A stretch of DNA of 64,000 bases from Achatina immaculata. Taxonomy: Eukaryota; Mollusca; Gastropoda; Stylommatophora; Achatinidae. Both the position numbers and the translations under genes were made by a program. Under the pieces are notes generated by a model. That model did no database searches. It saw only the letters and a list, made by a program, of their open reading frames with translations, and was not told where the DNA came from. Of this stretch, positions 59,301 to 61,699 are shown piece after piece. The stretch lies in contig CM019692.1 of the NCBI GenBank assembly GCA_009760885.1, positions 49,443,430-49,507,429 on the forward strand. Direction: 5' to 3'. The first letter of the stretch is position 1, and each line of letters starts with the position of its first letter.

Positions 59301-59968
59301 GTACTTTAAAGGGGGGGGGGGGAGGGGGAGAGAAGAAGAAGAAGACATGATGAGGAGTACTCTGGTGTGCGACAGATCAAGGAAAATGCTGGCGCTAAAC
59401 TACATCCAATCAGTGCCCTTATATTATGGCTGTCTTTGTGTTTACCTTTCTTATTATACCGACGCAAGAAAACGTTATAAACACGAAATATACAAAACAA
59501 AACAAAAAGATTACTGCCATGCTGGCTCTGGGACAGGAAAAAAAAAAGATTTTAAAACCCGCGTCCATCCAAAACAACACAAGCTAAGATTCTGCAACTG
59601 GGGAGTGCAGCTGGCGGCCGGGCGAGGTTATTATTAAAAAAACATAATTCATATGATTAAAATTCACATTTCTTTTCTTTAAAACGTGTCAAAACGTTTT
59701 TTAAAAGTCCCGAAAAGTTAATTAAATACTTTACTTCATAACTGTCACTCTCTTCATTTTCTTTAAAACGTGAGATGACAAAAAACTATTTGATTTATAC
59801 GCTGCCCGCCCTCGTTGCCGCTGAAGTCGGACGCCCCAGTTCTGTAACACTGACAACAACATACCACGGCTAGAGCTGTCTCGGTGCTGATCTTTCCCTC
59901 TTTCACGAGAATCATCAACGCCATCCGGTCTTCGTCGCTCATGCTGATCTCGTAGGCATTCAGATCAC
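7513..59968 (-). CDS. SASH1/SASH3-like SLY-SH3-SAM adaptor gene, 12 exons in window (partial)
   Basis: Joined exons on the minus strand: 59968-59865, 33638-33570, 31972-31894, 29556-29330, 28530-28307, 26903-26705, 25618-25520, 18005-17945, 17581-17478, 11293-11096, 9885-9735, 9097-7513. Every junction is AG/GT and the codon phases agree throughout. The product reads: SLY-type N-terminal helix, coiled charged segment, Lys-rich linker, Cys/His-containing linker, polyQ/polyH, Ser-rich linker, SH3, SAM, then a long disordered tail. The order SLY-SH3-SAM, and a DSGCY motif just after the SAM domain, match what I know of SASH1-family scaffold proteins, which link receptors to signalling. No start codon exon was recognised, and the C-terminal end is uncertain. 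The last exon needs one frame change. Introns reach 26 kb and are full of transposons. Family assignment is inferred from remembered domain patterns; no search was run. Confidence 0.82.
9735..9885 (-). CDS. SASH1-like exon k: main part of SAM domain
   Basis: Acceptor ctttcaacag before 9885, donor AATG|gtgagt after 9735, 151 nt, phase 0 in and one base out. It encodes HLTTVFMQNGYDDLDIFSEL and DDHDLDTLHISDPWQRTKLL followed by SAARVLVGWN. NGYDDLD, the L-x-x-L-x-I-x-D-P motif and the LL-x-A helix are the SAM core. Joined to the preceding exon it gives KIGL-HLTTVF, about two residues shorter between helices 1 and 2 than I would expect. Confidence 0.86.
9900..11090. other. Intron sequence, nothing recognised
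   Basis: Lies between the two SAM-encoding exons. No repeat structure or exon was recognised. A micro-exon of a few residues could hide here. Confidence 0.5.
11096..11293 (-). CDS. SASH1-like exon j: C-terminal half of SH3 plus start of SAM
   Basis: Acceptor atttttcag before 11293, donor TTA|gttgta after 11096 (weak), 198 nt, phase 0 at both ends. It begins KGETVNIINMAQSGVWRGM and continues GGKRGKFRFEHVRIV. This is the SH3 core: n-Src loop, the conserved W and G, and the ALYDY-opposite strand. After a linker with EKTTSGRMFIGQKD comes PKSVGDLLQKIGL, helix 1 of the SAM domain. In SASH1-family proteins a near-identical PKSVxDLL links SH3 to SAM. The SH3 is the SLY type (short RT loop, GxFxF strand) rather than a classical ALYDY SH3. 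Confidence 0.85.
12070..13250 (+). mobile_element. mariner transposon, truncated at its 3' end
   Basis: The transposase starts near 12270 (MEQKANIRFCLKLRESA). It has an HTH (MMADKFGVNQKTIHTIL), DETWIFHYDP (first Asp, 12722), LLHDNALAHRVVAVQEFL (second Asp) and PPYSPDLSTYDYFLFPKLKL (third Asp, DD34D). Stops at about 12345, 12730 and 12970 break it. It ends at about 13250 where LINE-B sequence begins, so the right inverted repeat is missing. Confidence 0.85.
13255..16025 (-). mobile_element. LINE-B: RTE-like retrotransposon, split by a TTAA MITE
   Basis: Minus strand from 16010: MGDFNTEVGKDNTDVKKV, GTIFPHKELRKTTW and the DHKLCIGKI end of an RTE-type endonuclease. Then a linker, MNLMAKNKAAGEDEITAELL, GRRKERSCLDQ-like blocks (AGLRKERSCLDQIFTL), KKAFDSIHRDSLW, then beyond the MITE RLYGIPFKIVNIIRDLYS and TGVEQGCIL. 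The C-terminus stops at KKLDSFKNKH (about 13255), so the 3' part is missing. Many frame breaks. Confidence 0.8.
13908..14555. mobile_element. TTAA MITE copy 1, inside LINE-B
   Basis: TTAA at 13904-13907 and 14556-14559. The left end TTCTTCCCATGCCGCAG resembles the ends of the copies at 16684 and 27378. Shared interior includes AAAAAAGAAGTAATGTG and TCTAGATC motifs. Removing the element and one TTAA restores the LINE-B frame (W-stop-I-L-R-L-Y-G-I-P). Confidence 0.82.
16430..17500. repeat. Minisatellite, units of roughly 65-80 bp, interrupted by MITE copy 2
   Basis: Units contain AAGTAACCAACCTTAAGA, GTGGCCACTGATGTAAAT and ATGACAGCAAATGGTAC. About four units lie at 16430-16683 and further ones at 17391-17470, ending at the donor of the exon at 17478. 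On the minus strand each unit carries CCTCTTAA(A/G)GTTGGTTAC, matching the exon's own 5' splice site. Confidence 0.75.
16684..17390. mobile_element. TTAA MITE copy 2
   Basis: TTAA at 16680-16683 and 17391-17394. Ends CTCTTCCCGTGCGGGAG and ...CTCGGAAGAG. The neighbouring minisatellite units show the empty site (GATGTAAATA). TTAA duplication and short inverted ends are what piggyBac-type elements leave; the assignment to that superfamily is inference. Confidence 0.85.
17478..17581 (-). CDS. SASH1-like exon i: N-terminal half of SH3 domain
   Basis: Acceptor gtctgtcaccag before 17581 and donor CTTAAG|gttggt after 17478. 104 nt; it enters with two bases and leaves in phase 0. It encodes PGGSPVFSGAYLGQAEAVVD, then YTPGPDEEDFVPLK. 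The A-x-V-D-Y-T-P ... D-x-x-P-L-K pattern is the first strand and RT loop of an SH3 domain and runs on into KGETVNII of the next exon. The donor region (CCTCTTAAG|GTTGGTT) is echoed in a minisatellite downstream in the intron. Confidence 0.8.
17945..18005 (-). CDS. SASH1-like exon h: short basic exon before SH3
   Basis: Acceptor ttttcccag before 18005 and donor TCAG|gtgagg after 17945. 61 nt, phase 0 in and one base out. It encodes RSSRMKDAVFVRPPLLRQRS. PPLLR is a short proline patch. It is separated from the next exon by a 363-bp intron. Confidence 0.68.
18660..18772. repeat. Three-copy tandem repeat, about 36 bp
   Basis: Three consecutive units share AGTCCCTTTCCTTTCAGTGC and TTGCTTAACAGTAGC, with minor changes in the third. 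Confidence 0.85.
18943..19708 (-). mobile_element. Internally deleted mariner-like element with long inverted repeats
   Basis: Inverted repeats of up to about 95 bp (18943-19035 and 19610-19708) share ATAGATAGAGAAAATATAAA and CCTTAATCTACATCCTTT. The minus-strand ORF at 19577-19020 gives EVSFRQRAVIEFLVKEEIPT, a GDECMGASNVRRW-like HTH (read as ASNVRWVKHFKDG), then VTVSEIAVNLGIGHNAVQEM. This is the paired HTH half of a mariner-type transposase; the catalytic half is replaced by a short unrelated-looking end. Confidence 0.78.
19880..19990 (+). repeat. Short interspersed repeat with AATAAAG end (copy 1)
   Basis: AAAGGGCAGAATGT, TGCGTGCTCAATT and TTTGAAAATAAAG parallel 44285-44360 and the minus strand of 61395-61510. 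See those entries for the ATCA tail. Confidence 0.6.
20030..20304 (+). mobile_element. LINE-C RT fragment, left part
   Basis: Plus strand LKAFDCVQHQKLW and the segment up to GGYEILEI, with stops. The same text occurs at 40700-40910 and reads on there into YADDTVLL. Here it is cut by the TTAA element that begins at 20309. Confidence 0.75.
20309..22069. mobile_element. TTAA-flanked element (piggyBac-like, 1.76 kb) carrying a LINE-B end
   Basis: TTAA at 20305-20308 and 22070-22073. Terminal repeats CTCTTTGTATC and ...GTATACAAAGAC are inverted copies. LINE-C is open on both sides and resumes at AGATGTGCTGATGACACAGC. No convincing transposase was found; ORFs near 20430-20945 have no motif I recognise. 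The ends share the CTCTT start with the MITEs, but the interior does not match them. Confidence 0.75.
20995..21670 (+). mobile_element. LINE-B (RTE-like) C-terminal region, open 206 codons
   Basis: Open from 21008 to 21628: EGTDVEEVNQSAYLGSYIDQ, DTRKEVRIRIAKAASIFKNL, STLIYACESWKTTKEIDKKL, CLRKIFGIKWNEF, RRWTYVGHLMRRSDQRIP, GRRKRGRPRETLKRTLLRE, then a stop. This is the conserved post-RT domain of RTE-like elements. A short tail ATAAGATAAG follows. It is the least decayed LINE-B piece here and sits inside the TTAA element. Confidence 0.82.
22074..22850 (+). mobile_element. LINE-C RT/C-terminal part, open 196 codons
   Basis: ADDTALLPITQKGMEKL (22086), then MESFEYLGSLLTRTEDTMKE, LKNLWRGTDRTIKIKFLRAC, TYTCETWTLNKTTEKHINAF, GHNKRHDNLKKTVLEG, GKRKRGRPRQRWLQDITDDL, ending KFRKGHANE and a TGAATGATGATG tail. 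It is the longest LINE-C C-terminus in the window and the reference for the copies at 28664, 37147, 40187 and 49826. Confidence 0.85.
22851..24429. other. Intron sequence, mostly featureless
   Basis: AT-rich. A two-copy 30-bp repeat (GTGAAGATCCTAGA...) at 24280-24335 and short ATATAT tracts at 23755-23830. No exon seen. Confidence 0.5.
24430..25345 (-). mobile_element. Penelope-like (GIY-YIG) retroelement relic
   Basis: Minus strand: LYKPTDSHTQFVELYTSSHL, ETCKDSIPYSQFHYLHCLC and DDSDFTNHTIELLEFF. This is the PTDSHxYLxxxSSHPxxxKxSIPYSQFLRLRRLC block typical of Penelope-like and related RTs. Further on, PNLKDVLVYSNLKGRN and HIYDISQHASKPVFKYLNG resemble the linker and GIY-YIG endonuclease region. 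Broken by many stops. Confidence 0.7.
25520..25618 (-). CDS. SASH1-like exon g: acidic linker
   Basis: Acceptor gtttgccag before 25618, donor CAT|gtgagt after 25520, 99 nt, phase 0 at both ends. It encodes THRSASCSTGDDGISSEN followed by DDAENVRFGDKTPKH. RSAS is a possible basophilic kinase site. As a 33-codon phase 0-0 exon it could be skipped without changing frame. Confidence 0.68.
26061..26172 (+). mobile_element. Short foldback element (hairpin-only relative of 43533-43805)
   Basis: Arms 26065-26085 and 26100-26120 are exact complements around CCTCGAAAAAAT. The right part CTCTTACTTTACCGTACC through TTTCCTATTTATAAAAAATT matches the 43-kb element. A 12-bp duplication TCCCTGAAAATA flanks it (26049-26060 and 26173-26184). 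Confidence 0.82.
26705..26903 (-). CDS. SASH1-like exon f: Ser-rich linker
   Basis: Acceptor ttcccaacag before 26903, donor AAA|gtaagt after 26705, 199 nt. One base completes the split Lys codon from exon e and it leaves in phase 0. It encodes TSLLSSGSDQSMEFGSQTP, then DPMSRHGGDPATYNSNS, SPASGRKKSVNMLDPRIK. The region is low in hydrophobics and likely disordered. SGRKKS offers a basic, phosphorylatable site (inference). Confidence 0.72.
27378..28071. mobile_element. TTAA MITE copy 3
   Basis: TTAA at 27374-27377 and 28072-28075. Ends CTCTTCCCGTGCC and GGCACAGAAAAAG are imperfect inverted repeats. The interior matches copies 1 and 2 (GGGTCTTGATATG, AAAAAAGAAGTAATGTGATG, TGTCTAGATCTACTTG). The CTCGGCATCGCTCGTAACTA stretch is shared with copy 2. 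Confidence 0.87.
28307..28530 (-). CDS. SASH1-like exon e: polyglutamine/polyhistidine
   Basis: Acceptor tttttag before 28530, donor AA|gttagc after 28307, 224 nt, phase 0 in and two bases out. It encodes LVSQMEPSSVARLHSPNI, then ten Q, L, four Q, L, QQHQPF and nine H (28476-28384), followed by KVDALRERFTGRSANTVPKT. The flanks are clearly coding-like and the phase fits exon f exactly. The Gln run uses mixed codons. A LINE fragment with target duplication sits in the intron just upstream at 28664-29052. Confidence 0.75.
28664..29052 (-). mobile_element. LINE-C 3' end with 12-bp target duplication
   Basis: Minus strand: NIEEVWLVKRIKQRKLKYFG, MGKRKRGRPRQRWLQDIIDN and MNASAAGHLAYN. Flanks AGTTAAATATCA at 28652-28663 and 29053-29064 are identical. 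The tail next to the 3' end is GACTGACTG. It lies in the intron between exons d and e. Confidence 0.85.
29330..29556 (-). CDS. SASH1-like exon d: Cys/His-containing linker
   Basis: Acceptor gtgttaccag before 29556, donor CACAAG|gtttat after 29330, 227 nt. It enters with two bases completing a GAT codon from exon c and leaves in phase 0. It contains DDPQRCQTCIQVAQ, then SCDHQMCRQRRVHSL, a HHDHHHDSQQER cluster and SLTRALSCSPASTPSHK. The Cys pair, CxxxxC pair and His cluster are unusual for this family as I remember it. The alternate plus-strand frame over the same bases is a shadow. Confidence 0.7.
29935..31430 (-). mobile_element. LINE-F: RTE-like element, RT to C-terminus
   Basis: Minus strand: MARWCEYIGELYEDNRSEI, NNKAPGPDKITKEELEALGE, DYCKAFDKVRCIEIIRML, LGGRQGCVLCPDLISLYSEN, LRYADDTVLIAKSEGEL (30590-30540, intact YADD), KRIPPKCSITIDGTELKQVD, then GRRDSGRQREKLLDGL and a stop after AAARNST. 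Frame breaks occur near 30480, 30925 and 31080. An ATCA tail lies at 29921-29940. Confidence 0.83.
31894..31972 (-). CDS. SASH1-like exon c: lysine-rich linker
   Basis: Acceptor tgtatctgcag before 31972, donor GCAG|gtagc after 31894, 79 nt, phase 0 in and one base out. It encodes DTPTKKASGKKKKGTKPPKS and a short Ser/Thr tail. The basic KKASGKKKKGTK run could act as a nuclear-localisation or phospholipid-binding patch; that is inference. A (TA)n microsatellite lies immediately upstream in the intron. Confidence 0.65.
32340..32480 (+). other. Possible Cys/His finger remnant (LINE-type)
   Basis: LKLEQDILLCAGCGRLH, then NTDRISHQRT gives a C-x2-C-x11-H pattern (CAGCGRLH...SHQRT), like the C-terminal finger found after RT in some LINEs. 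No RT remains beside it and frames break at once. Confidence 0.3.
32735..33110 (+). mobile_element. LINE-A type 3' end (post-RNase H)
   Basis: Plus strand frames give RTVHCRLLSHLCRLKLSH, CGSGVQTPEHVLQECLNHAD, LRHETWPEGTSLGQKLLG and LSGSGEDCELCHVDM, ending AGAAGAAGAAGG. The C-x-x-x-V-Q-T-P-E-H-V-L-x-x-C motif follows RNase H in I/Jockey-type LINEs. A second copy lies at 61699-62065, minus. Confidence 0.75.
33570..33638 (-). CDS. SASH1-like exon b: charged helical segment
   Basis: Acceptor tgtaccag before 33638, donor AAT|gtatgt after 33570, 69 nt, phase 0 at both ends. It encodes VQRFEEERKSSGKIAVSEE and four more residues. The sequence continues the N-terminal SLY-type helix of exon a (ALAV then VQRFEEE). 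It is separated from exon a by a 26-kb intron. Confidence 0.68.
34150..34945 (+). mobile_element. LINE-D RT end and C-terminus with (GA)n tail
   Basis: DDICLLSSSHKDMQDKINKL (34210), GLQINVGKTKLMKQNVN, EEVNEFVYLGSRVVENGDS, MKIRIFKSNVLSVLLYGSEC, then after a deletion RWTPQGNRSKGRPKETWRRT and CALGT with GAGAGA. The RT ADD box survives. The copy nested in LINE-A (3715-3983) is about 95% identical to the end. Confidence 0.8.
35226..36540 (-). mobile_element. mariner transposon, near full length, degraded
   Basis: Inverted ends GAGGGGCGTTCAGAAAGTAA (35227) and its near-complement at 36540 with TA on both sides (35224-35225, 36541-36542). 1315 bp, the usual mariner size. Transposase pieces on the minus strand: ERVSNLRYKQRTMIEFLIAK (36400), VTGDETWALYFEPETKK, PRRKKFKTTPSAGKIMIIVF and FHLFGPLKYAFQGVKF (in place of the usual FxLFxxLK). 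It has several frame breaks. Confidence 0.87.
37147..37789 (-). mobile_element. LINE-C 3' end with ATTC tail and 11-bp target duplication
   Basis: Minus strand: MEEVMSFEYLGSLLTNNGDT, LKNPWRGTDRSTKIRFLRAC, CETWTLNKTAEKHISAFECK, RTNISILQELNIEEAWLVKR. 3' tail (ATTC)n at 37141-37165 on plus. Flanks ATGTCTTTCAT at 37136-37146 and 37790-37800. Confidence 0.87.
38725..39400 (+). mobile_element. LINE-F C-terminal region
   Basis: MVISKKQNPPACSIKLNGTI, VQKFKYLGAVITSDGKCRTE, RMRNILTNTSLSMNVRKRVL, YIEPILLYGSESWTIGKSAQ, one stop at 39053, then FIRRMLRIPWTAKITNEEC, RQRQCTFIGHAMRRGGIEN, GRRSRGRPREMILDSLTGW and ANASRHGT, followed by (ATG)n. Only one stop interrupts about 215 codons. Confidence 0.85.
40187..41207 (-). 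mobile_element. LINE-C copy with 5' inversion (twin priming)
   Basis: 40187-40686 carries the LINE-C 3' end on minus. 40700-41207 carries the preceding RT portion on plus: TTWFDIKQGVRQGCILLLYL, GGYEIPEIRYADDTVLLSTT, EEMESFDYLGSLLTNNGDTI. The inner break points coincide within the element at the LQK...KQLKNLW region. Near-matching AAAGATCAAC (40177-40186) and AAAGATCTAC (41200-41209) may be the target duplication. This is the signature of inversion during target-primed reverse transcription. Confidence 0.83.
41278..41370. repeat. Three tandem copies of a 30-bp unit
   Basis: CTCTCCTGTTCCCAACCTAT and CTTGTCCTC repeat three times almost exactly. Confidence 0.9.
41502..41550. repeat. (GA)n microsatellite
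   Basis: About 24 GA units run uninterrupted. It is not adjacent to a recognised LINE end. Confidence 0.95.
41878..42515. mobile_element. hAT-like short element interrupted by LINE-F
   Basis: GATGCCCAACTTCAGTGGCC and GGCGGGCCGCATCTAAACC at the left, and GTGGCGGGCCAGATCC at the right, match in reverse orientation the repeat at 49430-49705 and 59585-59842. The TIR-like GATGTCCAACTTCAGT suggests hAT, but no full TIR/TSD pair was confirmed. Confidence 0.5.
42107..42470 (-). mobile_element. LINE-F 3' end fragment
   Basis: The minus-strand complement encodes the GIENVITTGKI...GRPREMILDSLTGW and MACMKDRILWRS text of the 38725 copy, to SRHGT at 42112. About 365 bp, placed inside the hAT-like element. 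Confidence 0.82.
42815..42880. repeat. (AT)n microsatellite
   Basis: About 30 AT units preceded by (TC)n. Confidence 0.95.
43005..43335 (+). mobile_element. LINE C-terminal fragment, family not assigned
   Basis: FSRRILGISRMDRIRNDVI, LGHVSHLPPERIPQRAMFY and NRRGRGRPCK show the post-RT LINE domain (LGHVxRxxPxRxPxxA, RGRGRPxxxW). The fragment at 46630-46870 (minus) has the related FGHVTRLPPDSTAQ. Confidence 0.65.
43340..43900. repeat. 33-bp minisatellite, interrupted by a foldback element
   Basis: Units of CCTCAACTTATGGATAGATG plus TAACAACAGTA-like spacer run 43357-43532 and resume at 43806-43900. They diverge by several bases per unit. Confidence 0.85.
43533..43805 (+). mobile_element. Foldback SINE-like element with tRNA-like core
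   Basis: Arms 43534-43589 and 43703-43758 (56 bp each) are complementary with one mismatch. Between them, the minus strand reads TGGCTAATTCGATAG, then GTGGCTAGACGGCTGCTCG and GTATTCGAATCCCAGG, which resemble tRNA box A and box B. The right part CTCTTACTTTACTGTACC through TATTTATAAAAAATT forms an AT-rich end. A 15-bp duplication ATAAATTTTATACCT lies at 43518-43532 and 43806-43820. A short relative lies at 26061-26172. Confidence 0.83.
44285..44400 (+). mobile_element. Short interspersed repeat with ATCA tail (copy 2)
   Basis: GATGTACGATAAAGGGCAG, CGTGCCCAATTCTTAACCC and TTTTGAAATAAAG run into (ATCA)n at 44363-44390. Copy 3 is on minus at 61395-61510. A polyC-(CT)n stretch lies just upstream in both. 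Confidence 0.72.
44400..46210. other. No gene seen in the long first intron
   Basis: Contains polyG at 44963-44974, a (GT)n tract near 45693-45716 and a polyT run. ORFs are short and without motifs. A distal promoter here is possible but unsupported. Confidence 0.4.
46215..46560. repeat. 38-bp minisatellite, about 9 copies
   Basis: CTGCATTCTTTGTAATGAAC plus TGGAAAAGACACTACAAA repeats nine times with indels in the A tract. Apparent minus-strand ORFs here are by-products. Confidence 0.92.
46630..46870 (-). mobile_element. LINE C-terminal fragment
   Basis: RSETRCHFGHVTRLPPDS, TVGNRGRWPPSQEVEG, YRNLKYPII. Related in pattern to 43005-43335. Confidence 0.55.
46871..48062. other. No gene seen
   Basis: Unique-looking sequence with an ACA trinucleotide run at 47200 and polyC at 47287. 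Some CG dinucleotides at 47440-47560. No exon supported. Confidence 0.4.
48063..48525. repeat. 29-bp minisatellite, about 15-16 copies
   Basis: Unit ATGAACTCGTCTGTCTCTCT plus GGTGCGGAG. Three units give 29 codons, so a 185-codon minus-strand ORF is open by chance through the array. I do not treat it as a gene. Variants GTCTAT/GCCTAT are interspersed. Confidence 0.93.
49430..49705. mobile_element. hAT-like short element (copy 2)
   Basis: CAACTGGCAGCTGGCGAAG, ATAATTTATTTCATTAAAAT and GTTGTGGCCCTTGAGGCACT match 59585-59842 and, inverted, the element at 41878. Another hAT-type terminus, GAGGTTTCCAAACTTTTTCA, starts at 49711. Confidence 0.5.
49826..50219 (-). mobile_element. LINE-C 3' end with 10-bp target duplication
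   Basis: The minus-strand complement encodes the LINE-C C-terminus from about EKHINAF to KGHANE with small deletions. CACTGATTAT occurs at 49816-49825 and 50220-50229. Confidence 0.83.
50786..51038 (+). mobile_element. tRNA-derived SINE (copy 2), 13-bp target duplication
   Basis: TGTCGAAGTGGTTAGTGC (box A-like) and GGGGTTCGAATCC (box B) begin the element. Body: TCTGGAGTTGGGGAAGGTAA, CCACCCTCTAGTGTGCTGAC. 3' end TTATCTTTACCTA. CTATATATAAACA flanks at 50773-50785 and 51039-51051 are identical. This is the best copy of the family. Confidence 0.88.
51834..52046 (-). other. Isolated minus-strand ORF, possible exon
   Basis: 70 codons beginning MDETDLSAPKTRLTSLGSN with ATGG context, in a local stretch of higher GC between 51600 and 52100. 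No motif is recognised. The possible donor AGCA|gtaaat leaves one base, which does not fit the phase-0 exon at 33638. Probably chance; listed because it could be an alternative start region. Confidence 0.15.
52480..53070 (-). mobile_element. Degenerate LINE-F fragment
   Basis: The complement shows scattered LINE-F C-terminal text (a MENTKDRYLQRSITAS-like segment, MRRRGLKHRNDKKNKW-like text, FIRRMFKKTMDS). A polyC run at 52926-52945 interrupts it. More decayed than the other copies. Confidence 0.45.
53788..53893 (+). mobile_element. 106-bp LINE-F 3' end with target duplication
   Basis: CTGCATGAAGGATCGG, TACTCTGGAGAAGCATAATA, CAACGCCAGTCGGC and (GATG)n match the last 85 bp of the 39300-39400 copy. 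ACACCATATC lies at 53778-53787, again at 53809-53818 and at 53894-53903. The first 31 bp are tandemly duplicated. Confidence 0.82.
53904..56570. other. No gene seen
   Basis: Unique-looking sequence with homopolymer runs (polyC 55100, polyG 56350), (CTC)n at 55849-55870 and the short tandem repeats listed separately. Confidence 0.4.
55420..55600. repeat. Short tandem repeats
   Basis: ATGTCATGCATTCCTCCTCC occurs twice, then ACATAACAGATGTATAATAT plus TCCAACAATT occurs about three times. A hAT-type sequence TTGGTTCCCAACCTTTTCC begins just to the left. Confidence 0.8.
56575..56925. repeat. (GAGT)n microsatellite array, about 350 bp
   Basis: Near-continuous GAGT with occasional loss of two or three bases (GAGTGATGAGTG, GAGTGGTGAGTG). 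Preceded by (GA)n and followed by (GT)n. Confidence 0.95.
57468..59042 (-). mobile_element. Tc1-like DNA transposon (second family)
   Basis: Inverted ends CTACTGGACAAAGGTTAAGG (57468) and its near-complement at 59042, TA on both sides. 1.57 kb. Transposase on minus from about 58660: ERHRVIALVESGLSGGEVAR (HTH), DRHRSGRPRCTSTQDDRY, GVSGRTIRRRLRESVL, KILFTDESRFSMSFNEGR (first Asp), GGSIMVWGGISRHGRTPL, QGDNARPY (second Asp), SPDLSPIEHIWDVLGR (final Glu). A stop near 58560 and a frame shift near 57990 inactivate it. It is better preserved than the 5.3-kb Tc1. Confidence 0.9.
59585..59842. mobile_element. hAT-like short element (copy 3), next to exon a donor
   Basis: GTGCAGCTGGCGGCCGGG, GAGGTTATTATTAAAAAAAC, CCGCTGAAGTCGGACGCCC. 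Similar to 49430-49705. It ends about 20 bp inside the intron that begins at 59864. Confidence 0.5.
59865..59968 (-). CDS. SASH1-like exon a: SLY N-terminal segment
   Basis: Acceptor ...cctgcag before 59968 and donor GTG|gtatgt at 59864. It enters with two bases of a split codon and leaves in phase 0. It encodes about 34 residues including EISMSDEDRMALMILVKEG, an acidic-amphipathic stretch followed by KISTETALAV. In SASH1-family proteins a similar D/E-R-M-x-L-M-x-x-V-K-E segment lies in the N-terminal SLY region. Phase 0 joins directly to the exon at 33638. A hAT-like repeat ends about 20 bp beyond the donor. Confidence 0.75.
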
Positions 59969-60268
59969 CTGCAGGCAAGAACAGTAATTCTGACGAGAGC
60001 AACTCTAGTGTTAAATATTAGTGAATTAACAGTGAAACACTGGGAGAATAATGTGAAAAAAGGCGGACAGGTCAGAGGTCACATATGGGAGACTTGTTTT
60101 CTTGCTAAAAATTTCTTTCAACTTAATACCGTCTTGGATACCTCTCCTTGAAGGAAGTTTTTCATTTTGTAACATACGAGAAGTAGGAAATAATATACTT
60201 CTGCCTGGTGAGAAGAAAAATTTCCATAAAAATCAAGCTACTCAACATGCGTTGTGTGTTGTCGAGAC

Positions 60269-60617
60269 CAGTAGTTCTCAACTGGTGGTCAGCGGACCCT
60301 GCCGTGGGGGGGGGGGGGGGTTGTCCATGACGACAACAACAAAAAACTCGGTCCTTTTTTTTTTGTCAGAACAAGTAGGAATGTTAACTGCTGTTTATCT
60401 TTTCTTTACTACATTACTGTCATTTTGAAAATTCACCAAGTGTGTACTGTGTTTCTGGTGTAGCCTAGCTTTCATTCATTAAAGGTTACCCACATTTTCT
60501 GGGGGGGGGGAGGGAGTCTTTTGAATTTCAAGCGTAACAGCCACCATACAGATATGAAACTTTTCCAAAGCGTGGGGTCCGTGGCTGGGGTTTCGTGGAC
60601 ATAACTAGAAACTACTG
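60269..60617. mobile_element. hAT-type MITE with 8-bp target duplication
   Basis: Ends CAGTAGTTCTCAACTGG and ...AGAAACTACTG, flanked by GTCGAGAC (60261-60268) and GTCTAGAC (60618-60625), one mismatch. 349 bp with a polyG run and no coding sequence. Confidence 0.78.
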
Positions 60618-60659
60618 GTCTAGACCATCACATCTGTTTGTGTAAAAAAATTCTTCTGT

Positions 60660-60965
60660 GAAGGAGTGGCACTACATAATGTCTCTCGGTCTACTAATGC
60701 GGTGGTACTCGGTTCAACCCTCAGCAGTGGGAATTTTTTCTGGTACCAACAAACAAATAAACAAACAAAAAAAGAGGGGGTCCCTGGGTCTACCCAAGCT
60801 CTAAGAGTGGACACCAGAGAAATCTGGGAAGGTAAATGCGGCCAGGCGTGGTAGTGACCACATCAGACTTTCATGTGCCGATGGTCTTGGAAATAGGGGG
60901 CCTACTACCAGATCCCAGAGTGCCTTAATGGAATGGAAAATGTGATTTTTACCTTTATCTTTACA
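60660..60965 (+). mobile_element. tRNA-derived SINE (copy 3)
   Basis: CTACTAATGCGGTGGTACTC and GGTTCAACCC are degraded A/B boxes. AATCTGGGAAGGTAAATGCG and TTTTACCTTTATCTTTA match copy 2. A TG-rich insertion and (CAAA)n separate the halves. Confidence 0.65.
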
Positions 60966-61394
60966 CGGTAAATGAGATGTTTAACAAAACGTGAACATTT
61001 CTTGTTTTCAAACTCTGTAAAACTAAGGCCGTGCTTTCCATACAACGAATAAAGCAAGTATGTCAAACTCGGCTGTATTGATAACCAATGAAAACAGAAA
61101 ATGTCCTGTAAGCATCGTCGTACAAACCGGTTTGATGGCAAGGCACGAGTGTGCATCGATTGCTCCCGAAGTGCAATTAAATGTGTGGTAGACGCACCCA
61201 GGTTTTGAAGTCGATAATGTCTACAGTCGATCTACCCCAGACCGTCTGACAAGAAGAAACTCGCAGGGTTACACAAGCAAAGTCATTCTTGGGGGCTAAC
61301 AAAGTGAACTACTTCTAAAAGACTTTAGAGTGTCGTGCTCCAGTCTTGCTCTGGGTTTTTTTTTTCTTTTCTGGGGGATTTTTTTTTTTGGTGG

Positions 61395-61510
61395 GGGGGG
61401 GGGGGAGAAGAGAGAGAGAAAGATTGACTGACTGATTGATCTTTATTTCAAAAGGGTTAAGAATTGGGCACGCAGCCCTGTCTGACATTCTGCCCTTTAT
61501 CATACATCTT
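61395..61510 (-). mobile_element. Short interspersed repeat with ATCA-type tail (copy 3)
   Basis: Minus-strand copy of 44285-44400: GATAAAGGGCAGAATGTC, CAATTCTTAACCC, then GATCAATCAGTCAGTCAATC on the minus strand. Confidence 0.7.
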
Positions 61511-61666
61511 TCATTTTATTCCAGACATTCTACAAATATGCTGTTCATGTAACAAACATAACTAATATTAAGCTGATACATAAAATAAAATATAACATTT
61601 ACGTTTCGCTCTTATCCATTCACTCAGTACAGAAGTAACTACATACATATATAAAGAACTATCTAC

Positions 61667-61669
<3 letters not shown>

Positions 61670-61697
<28 letters not shown>
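61670..61697. repeat. (AG)n microsatellite
   Basis: About 14 AG units at the 3' side of the LINE-A type end. Confidence 0.9.
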
Positions 61698-61698
<1 letters not shown>

Positions 61699-61699
<1 letters not shown>

